Positions 1 through 8,966 of a DNA stretch of 64,000 nucleotides are shown here, one piece after another. Numbering within the stretch: position 1 is the first letter of the stretch; each line of letters opens with the position of its first letter. The position numbers and the translations under genes were made by a program. Source of the DNA: Rhodobacteraceae bacterium LMO-JJ12 (GTDB lineage Bacteria > Pseudomonadota > Alphaproteobacteria > Rhodobacterales > Rhodobacteraceae); contig JAKGBX010000002.1 in the NCBI GenBank assembly GCA_021555075.1, forward strand, positions 186,001-250,000. The letters are read 5' to 3'. The notes below the pieces were generated by a model, which saw nothing but the letters and a program-made list of their open reading frames with translations, made no database searches and had not been told where the DNA came from.

Positions 1-704
1 AAAAAGCTGGTCAGCGATCCGATGGCGACAGAGGTGACGATCAGGCGCGGAAACCGGTCGCAAAGCAAATAGGCGGTGGCGCCAGGCGTGACCACCATCG
101 CGATCACAAGGAATGCGCCGACAGTTTGCATCGCTGCGACGACCGAAGCTGACAGAAGCACAAAGAAGACGGCCTTGAGCAAGCCGGGGCGCAGGCCGAT
201 GGTGCGCGCGTGGTTTTCGTCAAAGAAGGTGACCATCAGGTCTTTCCATTTCGCAAGTAACACCGCGAGCGACACAAAGCCAATGATCGCCAATTGCAAC
301 GTGTCCTCGGGCGTGATGGCCAGGATGTTGCCCATTGTTATGGTCTGGATCGAAACCGACATCGGATTGACCGAGACGATGAATAGGCCAAGTCCGAAGA
401 ATGAGGTGAAAATCAACCCGATGATGACATCGACCTTGAGACCCGAGCGTTCTGAGAGAAACAACATCGCACCTGCCGCCAGCGCGCCCGCGATGAACGC
501 GCCCAGCGCAAATGGCAGTCCAAGGATGTAGGCGCCTGCAACGCCCGGCACGACCGAGTGCGAAAGCGCATCACCGATCAGCGACCAACCCTTGAGCATG
601 AGGTAAGCCGACAGGAACGCACAGACGCCACCAACAAGCGCCGATACCCACATCGCATTTGTCATGTAGCCATAGGCGAAGGGTTCAAGCAGATAGCTGA
701 TCAT
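1..704 (-). CDS. sitC: Mn/Zn ABC transporter permease, C-terminus beyond window
   Basis: Inner-membrane channel subunit of a metal ABC importer. Reading the minus strand from ATG at 704 gives [14 protein letters not shown] and then alternating hydrophobic segments typical of the ZnuB/MntC/SitC (ABC-3) family. Family landmarks include [16 protein letters not shown] near residue 45 and a [10 protein letters not shown] loop near residue 165. The 234 codons seen run off the left edge, so the last one or two helices are missing. Its ATG overlaps the stop of the upstream ATPase gene (ATGA), showing translational coupling in one operon with the ATPase and binding protein. Manganese is the likeliest substrate because of the Mur-type operators; zinc or iron cannot be excluded. 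Confidence 0.9.
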   Translation of the reverse strand, partial: MISYLLEPFAYGYMTNAMWVSALVGGVCAFLSAYLMLKGWSLIGDALSHSVVPGVAGAYILGLPFALGAFIAGALAAGAMLFLSERSGLKVDVIIGLIFTSFFGLGLFIVSVNPMSVSIQTITMGNILAITPEDTLQLAIIGFVSLAVLLAKWKDLMVTFFDENHARTIGLRPGLLKAVFFVLLSASVVAAMQTVGAFLVIAMVVTPGATAYLLCDRFPRLIVTSVAIGSLTSF

Positions 705-1639
705 TCCTCGCGCCCCGTTTCGTCGCGTTCTGTGCGCTGGGTCTTGTCGCCGTATTGAACGAAGGGGCGTTCGTCATCGGTTACGATCGTGACTTCGCGT
801 GCGTCTTCGTCATCATGCAACTCGGTGCCGCCGAGCGTAAAATAGCGCAGCACACCGCCAAAGGCATGCTCGAGATTCTCGCGAGTAAAGATTTCTTCCG
901 TTGGTCCGTGGGCCAGAACGGTTCCCTTGACCAGAATGGTGCGATCGCAGAATTCGGGGACCGAACCGAGATTATGAGTGGAAACCAGCATGACCCGGCC
1001 CTCGTCACGAAGCTCTCGCAAGAGCGTAACAATTTGATCTTCAGTTTTTACATCAACGCCTGTGAAGGGCTCATCCAGAAGGATCACTTGCCCGTCTTGC
1101 GCCAGCGCCCGGGCCAAGAAGACGCGCTTGCGCTGGCCGCCGGACAATTCACCGATCTGTCTGTGGCGGAATTCCTGCATGTTGACGCGCATCAGAGCCT
1201 GATCGACGGCCGCGTGATCCGCAGGTTTTGGGCGTCGCAGGAACCCCATATGGCCATAACGTCCCATCATCACAACGTCTTCGACCAAGACGGGAAAGGC
1301 CCAATCGACCTCTTCAGACTGCGGAACGTAGGCGACAAGGTTCTGGCTCAGAGCGTCGCGAACGCTGTGGCCGAGGATGCTGATCTCGCCGCGAGCGACG
1401 GGAACGAAGCCCATGATTGCCTTGAAAAGGGTCGACTTGCCCGCGCCGTTGACGCCGACCAGAGCAGTCACCGTGCCGCGCGGTATGTCAAAGCTGGCAT
1501 CCCAGAGCGCGGTATGCCCGTTGCGATAGGTCACGGTGACATCACGCGCGGCTATGCCTTCGGGGTGGCCTGCTGGCTTGGTTTCGCTTGCAGGTGTCGC
1601 GTGGTCATCGCGCATGTTGTTATTCCATTCCTCTTTCAT
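701..1639 (-). CDS. sitB: Mn/Zn ABC transporter ATP-binding protein
   Basis: Cytoplasmic ATPase that powers metal uptake. The 312-residue protein shows Walker [10 protein letters not shown] (about residue 61), the signature LSGGQRKR (about 165), Walker B VILLDEP (about 185) and a switch histidine in STHN (about 220). It is longer than the usual 250-residue family members because of a 25-residue polar N-terminal leader and a charged C-terminal tail ending in [10 protein letters not shown]. Its ATG overlaps the stop of the binding-protein gene and its stop overlaps the permease start, so all three are co-translated. An internal ATG nine codons in is an alternative start. Confidence 0.93.
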   Translation of the reverse strand: MKEEWNNNMRDDHATPASETKPAGHPEGIAARDVTVTYRNGHTALWDASFDIPRGTVTALVGVNGAGKSTLFKAIMGFVPVARGEISILGHSVRDALSQNLVAYVPQSEEVDWAFPVLVEDVVMMGRYGHMGFLRRPKPADHAAVDQALMRVNMQEFRHRQIGELSGGQRKRVFLARALAQDGQVILLDEPFTGVDVKTEDQIVTLLRELRDEGRVMLVSTHNLGSVPEFCDRTILVKGTVLAHGPTEEIFTRENLEHAFGGVLRYFTLGGTELHDDEDAREVTIVTDDERPFVQYGDKTQRTERDETGREE

Positions 1640-2541
1640 TCGTTTCCAAGGGTTAGCCCCTCGGCAATTGTGCTCGTAGTCACTCTGAGCAAGTCGAGAT
1701 AGGTAGGCACCGGCCCGCCTGCCGCGCTGAGCGAGTCGACATAGAGCACCCCACCGAACCTCGCGCCAGTTTCCCGCGCGACCTGCTTGGCGGGTGCAGT
1801 GTTCACCGTGCTCTCGCAGAATACCACGGGAATTTCATGTTGGCGCACACCGTCAATCACGGCGCGCACTTGCTGTGGTGTGCCAATCTGATCGGCATTC
1901 ATCGGCCAGAGATAGAGTTCCTTCATTGCAAAATCGCGGGCGAGATAGCTGAACGCTCCTTCGCAAGTGACCAGCCAGCGCTTGTCTTCTGGAATTTCCG
2001 CTATGGCCAGTCGCAGCGGTTCGATGGTGGCACGTAGCTCATCCTTGTAGCGGGTTGCGTTTTCAGCATAAATCGTCGCGTTATCGGGGTCATGCTCGGC
2101 AAGGGCGTTGGCGATATTATCGATATAGATAAGCGCATTATCCAGCCCCATCCAGGCATGCGGGTTGGCTTTGCCTTCGTAACTTCCGGCCGCAATCGAA
2201 ATTGGGACGATACCGTCTGACAAGGTGGCCGAGGGAACATTGCTCAGGTTGGACAGGAATTGTTCGAACCAGAGTTCCAGGTTCAACCCGTTCCAGAGGA
2301 TCAGATCGGCATCATAAGCGCGCACGATATCGCGGGGTGTGGGCTCATAGCCGTGAATCTCAGCGCCCGGTTTGGTGATCGACACCACCTCTGCCGCGTC
2401 CCCGGCAACATTCGCGGCCATGTCAGCGAGAACGGTAAAGGTTGTCACGACCTTCATCTTATCCTGCGCTTGGGCAGCCGTCACAAAGAGCGCTGCGATA
2501 GCGACCGCGAAGGGCGTGGCCTTAATAAGCGTGCGAAACAT
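1636..2541 (-). CDS. sitA: Periplasmic Mn/Zn-binding protein of metal ABC transporter
   Basis: Captures the metal ion in the periplasm and hands it to the permease. The start at 2541 is chosen because GGAG lies six bases before this ATG and a 25-residue signal peptide ending TAAQAQ follows directly. An in-frame ATG 63 bases upstream would spoil the signal peptide and overlap the operator region. In the 301-residue protein the four cluster A-I metal ligands are recognisable: His63 (EIHGYEPTP), His128 (NPHAWM), Glu194 (CEGAF) and Asp269 (YVDSL). The His-rich loop of zinc-specific ZnuA is absent, which favours Mn or Fe. It is the first gene of the operon. Confidence 0.93.
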   Translation of the reverse strand: MFRTLIKATPFAVAIAALFVTAAQAQDKMKVVTTFTVLADMAANVAGDAAEVVSITKPGAEIHGYEPTPRDIVRAYDADLILWNGLNLELWFEQFLSNLSNVPSATLSDGIVPISIAAGSYEGKANPHAWMGLDNALIYIDNIANALAEHDPDNATIYAENATRYKDELRATIEPLRLAIAEIPEDKRWLVTCEGAFSYLARDFAMKELYLWPMNADQIGTPQQVRAVIDGVRQHEIPVVFCESTVNTAPAKQVARETGARFGGVLYVDSLSAAGGPVPTYLDLLRVTTSTIAEGLTLGNE

Positions 2542-2581
2542 TCGTTTCTCCATTTCAACAAGTGCGTATGGCTTCTGTAAA

Positions 2582-2596
2582 TGCAAATCATTCGCA
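2582..2596. promoter_or_regulatory. Mur/Fur-family operator, proximal copy
   Basis: TGCAAATCATTCGCA is a 15-base near-palindrome 41 bases upstream of sitA. It resembles the manganese uptake regulator (Mur, a Fur paralogue) boxes known in front of sit/mnt operons of Rhodobacteraceae. It is paired with a second copy 14 bases further upstream. Assignment to Mur rather than Fur or Zur is by family knowledge. Confidence 0.75.
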
Positions 2597-2610
2597 AGTG
2601 TCAAGGTGTT

Positions 2611-2625
2611 TGCGAATTATTCGCA
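2611..2625. promoter_or_regulatory. Mur/Fur-family operator, distal copy
   Basis: TGCGAATTATTCGCA is an almost perfect palindrome (TGCGAAT-T-ATTCGCA). Its centre is 29 bases from the centre of the proximal copy, nearly three helical turns, so two repressor dimers could bind the same face. Two tandem boxes are typical of Mn-repressed sit operons in this family. Confidence 0.78.
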
Positions 2626-2662
2626 TTAAGTGGCCTGTCGAGGTGTCGTGCGCGACTCATGC

Positions 2663-3235
2663 TCATTCACTTGCGCGCCTACGCTTGCGGTCTTGTTTGG
2701 CGATCAGAACCTGGCGTTGCGGCAGCCATTTGTAGTCTTTGTCGGCGCGCGTTCCGATCCAGGTCAGCCGCCCGCCCTTGCGCCAGGGGTCAAGAACAAT
2801 GCCATCGAACATGGAATCGTTTTTCCGGCTGATGATGGTGGTGGAATGTTCGATCCGAAATGGATTTTGTGAATTGGCGATGGCACGATGCAGGTCGAGT
2901 GTCTGGAACTTCTCTTGCTTGAGCCGTTTTTCCATGTCTTCGGCCCAATGCCAGCATAAACCGCGCGGGCGCAGACCCATGTTGACCTTGGTGTTATGAA
3001 TGAGCGGTGGATCAGTGATCTGATATTCGATCGCCAGTTGGCCGGAATGGAGAAACGCGATACGCGCGGCGCGTCCGGCTTCTGCGGCATCTACTTCTGG
3101 TCCCAACGCCTGGATCGCGGCGGCAAGCGCGGCTATCTCATCCATGTCGGCATCGGGCGGCGGCGCCGAACATGCCGACAGCGCCATCAGGACCAGAAAG
3201 CCCAGCTGTGCCAAAAAGGTATTCTTCCGCCTCAT
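2663..3235 (-). CDS. Putative outer-membrane lipoprotein, unknown function
   Basis: From ATG 3235 the protein (190 residues) begins MRRKNTFLAQLGFLVLMALSAC, a lipoprotein signal with lipobox LSAC. An upstream ATG at 3295 would bury the signal, so it was not used. The mature part has an acidic N-terminal stretch and an HxW motif (CWHWAEDMEKRL). It continues with a segment containing HRAIANSQNPFRIEHST and a basic C-terminus. I do not recognise a named family. It lies 3' of the sit promoter region, tail toward it, and upstream of nothing obvious. Cys and His residues are few, so a metal role is not indicated. Confidence 0.75.
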   Translation of the reverse strand: MRRKNTFLAQLGFLVLMALSACSAPPPDADMDEIAALAAAIQALGPEVDAAEAGRAARIAFLHSGQLAIEYQITDPPLIHNTKVNMGLRPRGLCWHWAEDMEKRLKQEKFQTLDLHRAIANSQNPFRIEHSTTIISRKNDSMFDGIVLDPWRKGGRLTWIGTRADKDYKWLPQRQVLIAKQDRKRRRASE

Positions 3236-3313
3236 ACAGGCCTGTGCAATGATTGACTCATTCTTCGGCCCAAGTGCTAACGCGCGTGTCGGCATATGTC
3301 GAGCCGCGCCGGA

Positions 3314-4051
3314 TTACAGATTCATCACCTTGTCATAGAAGTCACGGTTGCGGGCGCGTGCGTCGTCGAGCAATCCGAGGTGTTGTCGGGCACGGGGAAG
3401 GGACAATTGCCAGTTCTCGGTGGTGGCCATCTCGGGCGGATCGGCGAAACCATCAAATTTTCCCGAGAACGGCAGGCAGAGAACCCGGCGGCCCAGAAGC
3501 ATCGCCCAATAGGTACCATGATAGGAATTGGTAACAACGGTTGCGCCGTTGGCGAGATGGGCAATCGCCTCGGCCAGGTCGATATGGTGGTTGGTAATTG
3601 CGGGAATGCCGGGTGGCAGAGTTAGCCCATGGGACTTTCGGGCATGCAGGAATGCCACGACCTCGTGCCGGGGTGGCGGGGGCGCGTCAAAGAGCGGTGA
3701 CATGGCTGACACGCATGGCACGTATTCACACCCCGGCACGTCCACATTGCGCGAAGAGATCAGAGCACAGACGGCGCGGGTAATTTCGAAGGGAAGGGAG
3801 TTTGCGGCTGTCCGGTCGATGCCGACACCCCAGATCACCTTGGCCTGCGCCTTGGCTGAATGATAGATAGCTGCATCGACAGATTGGCGAAACACCTGTC
3901 CGCCACCAAAGATTGCGCGTCGGCAAGCAGGTAACTCGTGGCCGAAATCCAACGCCGTGGTGCGCCCGAAAGCGAAATAATCCATCGGGCAACACGACTG
4001 ATCACCGACATTTGCGGTGGTGCGGATATGTTGGAATACGGTGTCGAACAT
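3314..4051 (-). CDS. Polysaccharide pyruvyl transferase-like protein
   Basis: The sequence near the start (HIRTTANVGDQSCCPMDYF) and the later NSYHGTYWAMLLGRRVLCLPFSGKFDGF block match the PS_pyruv_trans fold. In that family the NxGD loop and an SxRxH/SYHG motif bind the sugar and donor. Members modify surface glycans. The 245-residue length is at the short end of the family, and the frame remains open upstream of the ATG (codons for LWED precede it) without a clear alternative start, so the N-terminus is uncertain. No other glycan gene is adjacent. It is transcribed divergently from the AEC transporter. Confidence 0.7.
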   Translation of the reverse strand: MFDTVFQHIRTTANVGDQSCCPMDYFAFGRTTALDFGHELPACRRAIFGGGQVFRQSVDAAIYHSAKAQAKVIWGVGIDRTAANSLPFEITRAVCALISSRNVDVPGCEYVPCVSAMSPLFDAPPPPRHEVVAFLHARKSHGLTLPPGIPAITNHHIDLAEAIAHLANGATVVTNSYHGTYWAMLLGRRVLCLPFSGKFDGFADPPEMATTENWQLSLPRARQHLGLLDDARARNRDFYDKVMNL

Positions 4052-4105
4052 GTCTTCCCATAACGGCCATTGCCTCTGGCGCCCAGCCCCACTACCACTA
4101 TTTAC

Positions 4106-5038
4106 ATGCTGGAGATATTCCTCAAGACCGTGCCGTTTTTTGCTCTTATCGGGCTGGGATATGGCGCCGGGCGAACGAAGTTCTTTTCCGAGGAAGCGAC
4201 CGCCTATCTAACCAAGTTCGTGTTCTATTTTGCGCTCTCGGCGATGATATTTCGCTTCGCCTCAAATATGTCGCTGTCGGATGTGGCGGAACCGCGGTTC
4301 ATCCTAGCCTATCTCTGGGGGTCGGGTTGTGTCTATGGGCTGGCGATGGGGGTGGCGTTTTTGCGCGGACGCCCAGCCGAGGAGGCAGCGATCGAGGCGC
4401 AATGCGCGGTGATTGCCAACGTCGGTTTCCTGGGGATCCCGATGCTGACACTGTTGCTCGGCCCCGATGCGGTGGGGCCGCTCATGATGGTGCTGGCGAT
4501 GGACCTGATCGTGTTTGGTTCTCTGATTGTGATCGTCGTGACGGGCGGGCGCGATGGCCGGATGAGTTTTGCGGTGCTGGGCACAGTGGGTATGGGGTTA
4601 TTGAAAAACCCGATGATCATGTCGATGGCGCTGGGTCTTCTGGTTTCGGCGCTGCATATTCCGATCCCGACGCCGGTGGAAGAGTTCCTTGTCCTTTTGG
4701 GCGCCGCAGCAACACCTGGTGCGCTTTTCGCCATCGGTGCATCACTGGCCAGCAAATCGGCTGAGCGGATGGTCGTAGCGGGGTGGCTGAGCTTTGCCAA
4801 GCTGGTTCTGCACCCGCTTTTTGTCGCCGTGGCGGCGCTTTATCTTTTCCCTCTTGATCCGTTCCCCGCGGCTGTCATGATCTCATGCGCTGCGTTGCCG
4901 GTGGCGGGCAACATCTTCATTCTGGCACAGCATTACGGCGTAGCGCCACATCGGGTCTCGGCGGTAATCCTTGTTTCTACCATGCTGAGCGTTGTGTCGG
5001 TCCCCTTGGTCATCGCCTGGGTGACACAGCTCTACTGA
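4106..5038 (+). CDS. AEC-family (auxin efflux carrier-like) transporter
   Basis: Integral membrane protein of 310 residues with about ten hydrophobic helices. It begins MLEIFLKTVPFFALIGLGYGAGR, the usual N-terminus of bacterial AEC permeases. Conserved features are the N-terminal helix pair, the NVGFLGIPM motif near residue 110 and the LPVAGNIFILA motif near residue 270. Bacterial members export or import malate and other organic anions; the substrate cannot be told from sequence. The start at 4106 is preferred because upstream codons are proline-rich and not hydrophobic. It is followed by an unrelated flavoprotein gene 135 bases downstream. Confidence 0.85.
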   Translation: MLEIFLKTVPFFALIGLGYGAGRTKFFSEEATAYLTKFVFYFALSAMIFRFASNMSLSDVAEPRFILAYLWGSGCVYGLAMGVAFLRGRPAEEAAIEAQCAVIANVGFLGIPMLTLLLGPDAVGPLMMVLAMDLIVFGSLIVIVVTGGRDGRMSFAVLGTVGMGLLKNPMIMSMALGLLVSALHIPIPTPVEEFLVLLGAAATPGALFAIGASLASKSAERMVVAGWLSFAKLVLHPLFVAVAALYLFPLDPFPAAVMISCAALPVAGNIFILAQHYGVAPHRVSAVILVSTMLSVVSVPLVIAWVTQLY

Positions 5039-5173
5039 TCACGCCGAATGCCTCGGGGTAAAGACAAAAGTGACCAGCGTGCGCGGGCAATACACGCGCT
5101 AATCCACGATTGCGTTTGAACTATGGGAGAGTGGCGCGGTAGGGTCGCGCGCAAAAGCACAAGTGAGACCAAG

Positions 5174-5869
5174 ATGAGCCAGCAAGACTTGCCAGGATAT
5201 CAGCCAGTTCCGCTGCCGCGGCGCCCTGAGCGCAGCGATGCAGAGGTCACGGAGGCCGCGAAAACCTTTCGTAAAGACATGGCAGAGCGGCACACGATCC
5301 GGGATTTCAGCACACGCAGCGTTTCGCGCGAGGTGATCGAAGAGATCATCCTTACCGCTGGTGGAGCGCCGAGTGGCGCCAACCATCAGCCGTGGCATTT
5401 TGTGGCAATTTCCGATCCTGAAGTGAAAGCGAAAATCAGGGTGGCAGCCGAAGAGGAAGAAGCGAAGTTCTATGCGGGTGGTGCAGGAGACGAATGGCTG
5501 AGCGCGCTGGAGCCCATGGGAACCGGCGTTTCCAAGCCACATTTGGAAGACGCGCCTTGGCTGATCGTTGTCTTCGCGCAGCGTTATGGGCTGCGCGAAG
5601 ACGGCACACGGTTCAAGAATTACTATGTGCCTGAAAGCGTTGGGATCGCCAGCGGGTTTCTGATTGCGGCGCTGAATATGGCGGGGCTATATGCGCTGAC
5701 CCACACGCCCAATCCGATGAAGTTTCTTACCGGGGTGTGTAGGCGACCGGAGCACGAAAAACCGATCATGATCGTTGCGGTAGGCCATGCCGCCGAGGAT
5801 GCAATGATACCTGGCAAGGCGCTTAAGAAAAAACCGCTGGACGAGGTGGCGACGTTCATCACGGATTGA
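5174..5869 (+). CDS. Nitroreductase-fold flavoprotein resembling iodotyrosine deiodinase
   Basis: FMN enzyme of 231 residues. It carries the nitroreductase signature RHTIRDF (39-45) and APSGANHQPWHFV (65-77). It follows vertebrate and bacterial iodotyrosine deiodinase closely through the active-site lid: the Glu/Tyr/Lys triad that grips the amino-acid zwitterion is present as Glu96, Tyr100 (EEEEAKFY) and Lys121 (VSKPHLEDAP). The C-terminal RRPEHEKPIM and KKKPLDEV blocks also match. This suggests reductive dehalogenation or reduction of a halogenated or nitrated tyrosine or phenol. The start is ATG 5174 (MSQQDLPGY); codons before it look non-coding. Its stop lies 56 bases before the fghA start. 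The substrate is inferred. Confidence 0.82.
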   Translation: MSQQDLPGYQPVPLPRRPERSDAEVTEAAKTFRKDMAERHTIRDFSTRSVSREVIEEIILTAGGAPSGANHQPWHFVAISDPEVKAKIRVAAEEEEAKFYAGGAGDEWLSALEPMGTGVSKPHLEDAPWLIVVFAQRYGLREDGTRFKNYYVPESVGIASGFLIAALNMAGLYALTHTPNPMKFLTGVCRRPEHEKPIMIVAVGHAAEDAMIPGKALKKKPLDEVATFITD

Positions 5870-5925
5870 GCCAGCGAGGGCAGTTCGAGGCGGCTCTTTG
5901 CGCCCTGAAAATAAGGAACATGACT

Positions 5926-6756
5926 ATGGAAACTGTATCGGAAAACAGGTGTTTCGGCGGGACGCAAGGCGTCTATACGCACGCATCAGAGGCCTGCGGC
6001 GGGCCGATGACCTTCGCGCTTTTCTTGCCGGAAGAGGCGCGCGATGGGCCTGTGCCGGTGCTTTGGTATCTCTCGGGCCTGACCTGCACGCATGAGAACG
6101 CCATGGTGAAGGCGGGAGCGCAGGGTTGGGCGGCCGAGCAGGGCATCGCGCTGGTCTTCCCCGACACCTCACCGCGCGGCGAGGGTGTGGCGGATGACGA
6201 AGCTTATGATCTGGGGCAGGGCGCGGGCTTTTATGTCAATGCAACTGAAAAACCCTGGGCGCCGCATTTTCAGATGTGGGACTATGTGGCCGAGGAATTG
6301 CCCAAGCTGATCGGGCAGGAATTTGCCCTGGATATGGAGCGTCAAGCCATCACCGGGCATTCGATGGGCGGGCATGGCGCGCTGACTTTGGCGATGGGTC
6401 TGCCGGGGCGTTTTCGCTCGGTCTCGGCGTTTTCGCCGATCTCGCACCCGACGGCGAGCGATTGGGGCCGCAAACAGCTTGCCGCCTATCTGGGCGATGA
6501 TGAGGGCCTCTGGGCGCGCCACGATGCCACCCTGATGATGCGTGAAGGAGGCTTTGACGGGCCGATGCTGATCGACACCGGCACGAGCGATCAATTCATC
6601 GACCTGTTGATGCCGGAAGCCTTTGCCGCGGCTGTGAACACGCGGCGCCAGCAGGCCACGCTGCGCCTGCAACCGGGGTACGATCATAGCTATTTCTTCG
6701 TATCCTCCTTCATGGAAGATCATGTCGGGTTCCACGCGGAGGCGCTTTATGCCTGA
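5926..6756 (+). CDS. fghA: S-formylglutathione hydrolase
   Basis: Hydrolyses S-formylglutathione to formate and glutathione, the second step of glutathione-dependent formaldehyde detoxification. The 276-residue alpha/beta hydrolase shows LSGLTCTHENAMVKAGAQ near residue 50, nucleophile elbow GHSMGGHGAL near 145, an acid in GTSDQF and the catalytic histidine in PGYDHSYFF near 255. ATG 5926 is chosen because AAGGA lies eight bases before it, whereas the ATG at 5920 is only two bases from it. The matching dehydrogenase is encoded 51 kb away at 57.3 kb. The 3' end overlaps the methyltransferase start by eight bases. Confidence 0.94.
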   Translation: METVSENRCFGGTQGVYTHASEACGGPMTFALFLPEEARDGPVPVLWYLSGLTCTHENAMVKAGAQGWAAEQGIALVFPDTSPRGEGVADDEAYDLGQGAGFYVNATEKPWAPHFQMWDYVAEELPKLIGQEFALDMERQAITGHSMGGHGALTLAMGLPGRFRSVSAFSPISHPTASDWGRKQLAAYLGDDEGLWARHDATLMMREGGFDGPMLIDTGTSDQFIDLLMPEAFAAAVNTRRQQATLRLQPGYDHSYFFVSSFMEDHVGFHAEALYA

Positions 6757-7432
6757 TCCCCAGTTGCGCAGTCTGGCCGAGATTTTCCTGTCGAACGGGG
6801 ATCGCCAGATTTACAAATGGCTGCACTATTTCGACATCTACGAGAAGCACTTTGCCCGGTTTCGTGGCACAGCGCCGGTGATGCTGGAAATAGGTGTGCT
6901 CAAAGGTGGTTCGCTTCAGATGTGGAAGGAATATTTCGGGCCGGGAACGCAGATTGTCGGGCTCGATATCAATCCGAAATGCAAGAAATTTGAGGAGGAA
7001 GGCATCGAGATTGTCATCGGTTCGCAGGATGATGAAGAGGTGTTGGATGATCTTCTGGAACGCTACCAGTTCGACATTGTGCTTGACGACGGTAGCCATC
7101 AGATGGATCACCTGAACGCAACTTTCTCGCATCTCTACACCGCGATTTCGCCCCATGGGGTCTATCTTCTGGAAGATCTTCATTGCTGCTATTTTCCACG
7201 GTTTGGCGGCGGCCTGGGGCGCGACGGCAGCTTCATGGAAACGGTGAAAACCTGCATAGATCAACTGCACGCCACCTATATTCGCGATGTCGAACCGGAT
7301 GGTTTTACCCGCAGCACAAGCGGTATTCACATCTATGACAGCATCGTCGCGTTTGAACGCGCGCCACAGGGGGAGCGCCAAAGACTGGCCACCGCCGCGA
7401 TGGGGCAACTGACGAAAAAGGCGGATGGATGA
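6749..7432 (+). CDS. Class I SAM methyltransferase, CmcI/cephalosporin-hydroxylase-like
   Basis: The 227-residue protein has a Rossmann-type SAM site: [18 protein letters not shown] (motif I), VGLDINPKC (acidic end of strand 2) and [14 protein letters not shown] (motif IV with the DDGSH of the CmcI family). Members methylate hydroxyls or sugars in secondary metabolites and glycans. The substrate here is unknown. ATG 6749 lies inside the last codons of fghA, and the stop overlaps the start of the next gene (ATGA), so fghA, this gene and yaiI are translationally coupled. Confidence 0.85.
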   Translation: MPDPQLRSLAEIFLSNGDRQIYKWLHYFDIYEKHFARFRGTAPVMLEIGVLKGGSLQMWKEYFGPGTQIVGLDINPKCKKFEEEGIEIVIGSQDDEEVLDDLLERYQFDIVLDDGSHQMDHLNATFSHLYTAISPHGVYLLEDLHCCYFPRFGGGLGRDGSFMETVKTCIDQLHATYIRDVEPDGFTRSTSGIHIYDSIVAFERAPQGERQRLATAAMGQLTKKADG

Positions 7433-7875
7433 TATATGTCGACGCGGATGCGTGCCCCGTCAAAGCCGAGGTCGAGCGGGTCGCGGTGCGCCATGGGGTG
7501 AAGATGTTCCTTGTCTCGAACGGAGGTCTGCGGATGTCGCAGAACCCTTTGGTCGAGGTGGTAATCGTTTCCGCCGGGCCGGATGAGGCCGATATGTGGA
7601 TTGCCGAACGGTGCGGGCCGCAAGACGTTGTGATCACAGGGGATATTCCGCTGGCGGCAAAATGTGTGGAGGCCGGGGCTCAGGTGCTCAAGCACAATGG
7701 TGAGCGTCTGACCCAGGCCAACGTGCGCGAGGCGCTGGCGATGCGTGATCTGATGACCGACCTTCGTGCTGCCGACCCGTTCCGCCAAGGCGGCGGCAAG
7801 GGCTTTGGCAAGGCGGATCGCTCGCGCTTTCTTGATGTTCTGGAAACCACGCTGCGGGCGTTGGCGCGGGGCTGA
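7429..7875 (+). CDS. yaiI: YaiI/YqxD family protein (DUF188)
   Basis: A 148-residue PIN-like-fold protein of unknown biochemical role. Family signatures are the N-terminal [26 protein letters not shown] and [21 protein letters not shown], followed by a C-terminal [17 protein letters not shown]. The clustered aspartates of the first and third blocks would sit together as in NYN/PIN nucleases, but no activity is established to my knowledge. It starts by ATGA overlap with the methyltransferase. Full length for the family. Confidence 0.9.
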   Translation: MIYVDADACPVKAEVERVAVRHGVKMFLVSNGGLRMSQNPLVEVVIVSAGPDEADMWIAERCGPQDVVITGDIPLAAKCVEAGAQVLKHNGERLTQANVREALAMRDLMTDLRAADPFRQGGGKGFGKADRSRFLDVLETTLRALARG

Positions 7876-7995
7876 GGTAGACAATTACGGTATCGAGGGT
7901 GATGCCAATTATTGCTGCTTTGCCAAGGGTTTGACGCGTCGCGTCTGAACGTGGCAGGCAGTGCGAAAGTTGATAGGCCAGAGGAGCACCACGAG

Positions 7996-8907
7996 ATGAG
8001 CATTCCAATGATTCCCTTTGTTGAGGGTGAGGCGAGGCTAAGCTGGCAGGGCTTGTTGAAGGCGTTTGAAGCTGGGCATGAGATGGCGAAGGCCGAGATT
8101 GGCGATACCTTTCTTTATCGTGGCAAGGACACGCTTTTGTCGCGCGCAGCGTGGATTGATGGGATGGGTCAGGCGGTCAAGACCGCGACCATTTTCCCCG
8201 GCAATCCGGGGCAGGGCAAGCCGATGGTGAACGGCGCGGTGAACCTCTATTCCGACAAAGATGGCACGTTGGAAGCGATTGTCGATTTTCATCTGGTAAC
8301 GAAATGGAAGACCGCCGGAGACAGTCTCTATTCCGCGTCAAAACTGGCGCGCGAGGGCGCGCAAGACTTCCTGATCGTGGGCGCTGGAACGGTGGGCCGG
8401 TCGATGTTTGAGGCTTATGGCGCACTCTTTCCCGGTGCGCGGTTCAGCGTGTGGAACCGATCGCCCGAGGGGGCGGAGGCGATGGTGGCGCAGTGCCCCG
8501 GAATGGTTGTGGCGTGTGATCTTGAAGCGGCGGTGGGCGCGGCGGATGTGATTGTGACTGCTACGATGTCGTCCGAGCCGGTGATCAAGGGGGCGTGGTT
8601 GCGACCCGGGCAACACCTTGATCTTATTGGCGCTTATCGGCCGGATATGCGCGAAGTCGATGATGAAGCCATGACTCGCGCGCGGGTTTTTGTGGACAGC
8701 TATGATACAACGCTCGCGCATATTGGTGAGTTGATCGAGCCGCTAAAATCCGGGGCGCTAAAGCGCGACGATGTTATCTCCGACTTTTACATGCCCGAGA
8801 CGTATGTGCGCCAAAGCGATGACGAAATCACCATCGCCAAGAACGGTGGTGGCGCGCATCTTGATCTGATGACAAGTCGCTATATTCTCGACGCGTGGCT
8901 TTCGTGA
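7996..8907 (+). CDS. Ornithine cyclodeaminase / mu-crystallin family NAD(P)-dependent enzyme
   Basis: The 303-residue protein contains the family substrate block SRAAWIDGMGQAVKTATIFPGNP (residues 47-69) with Arg and Lys contacts. It also has a Rossmann dinucleotide site FLIVGAGTVGRSMFEAY (about 122-138). Relatives include ornithine cyclodeaminase, alanine dehydrogenase, ketimine reductase and iminosuccinate reductase; sequence alone does not select one. The start is ATG 7996 (MSIPMIPFVEG), as codons upstream do not resemble the family. It stands alone, 120 bases after yaiI, and converges on the MFS gene. Confidence 0.85.
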   Translation: MSIPMIPFVEGEARLSWQGLLKAFEAGHEMAKAEIGDTFLYRGKDTLLSRAAWIDGMGQAVKTATIFPGNPGQGKPMVNGAVNLYSDKDGTLEAIVDFHLVTKWKTAGDSLYSASKLAREGAQDFLIVGAGTVGRSMFEAYGALFPGARFSVWNRSPEGAEAMVAQCPGMVVACDLEAAVGAADVIVTATMSSEPVIKGAWLRPGQHLDLIGAYRPDMREVDDEAMTRARVFVDSYDTTLAHIGELIEPLKSGALKRDDVISDFYMPETYVRQSDDEITIAKNGGGAHLDLMTSRYILDAWLS

Positions 8908-8966
8908 CAAGTTGCACTCTGACAGGCAGGGTTTAACAAACTGGTAACGCGGCGCGCAGGCTGGGT

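Noticed and set aside
755-1702. Long plus-strand open frame across the sitB/sitA genes
   Set aside because: It is the antisense of recognised ABC transporter genes with diagnostic motifs on the minus strand; its own translation shows no family.
5866-5925. ATG at 5866 as start of fghA
   Set aside because: It overlaps the deiodinase-like gene stop and adds residues absent from the family; AAGGA precedes 5926 at the right distance.
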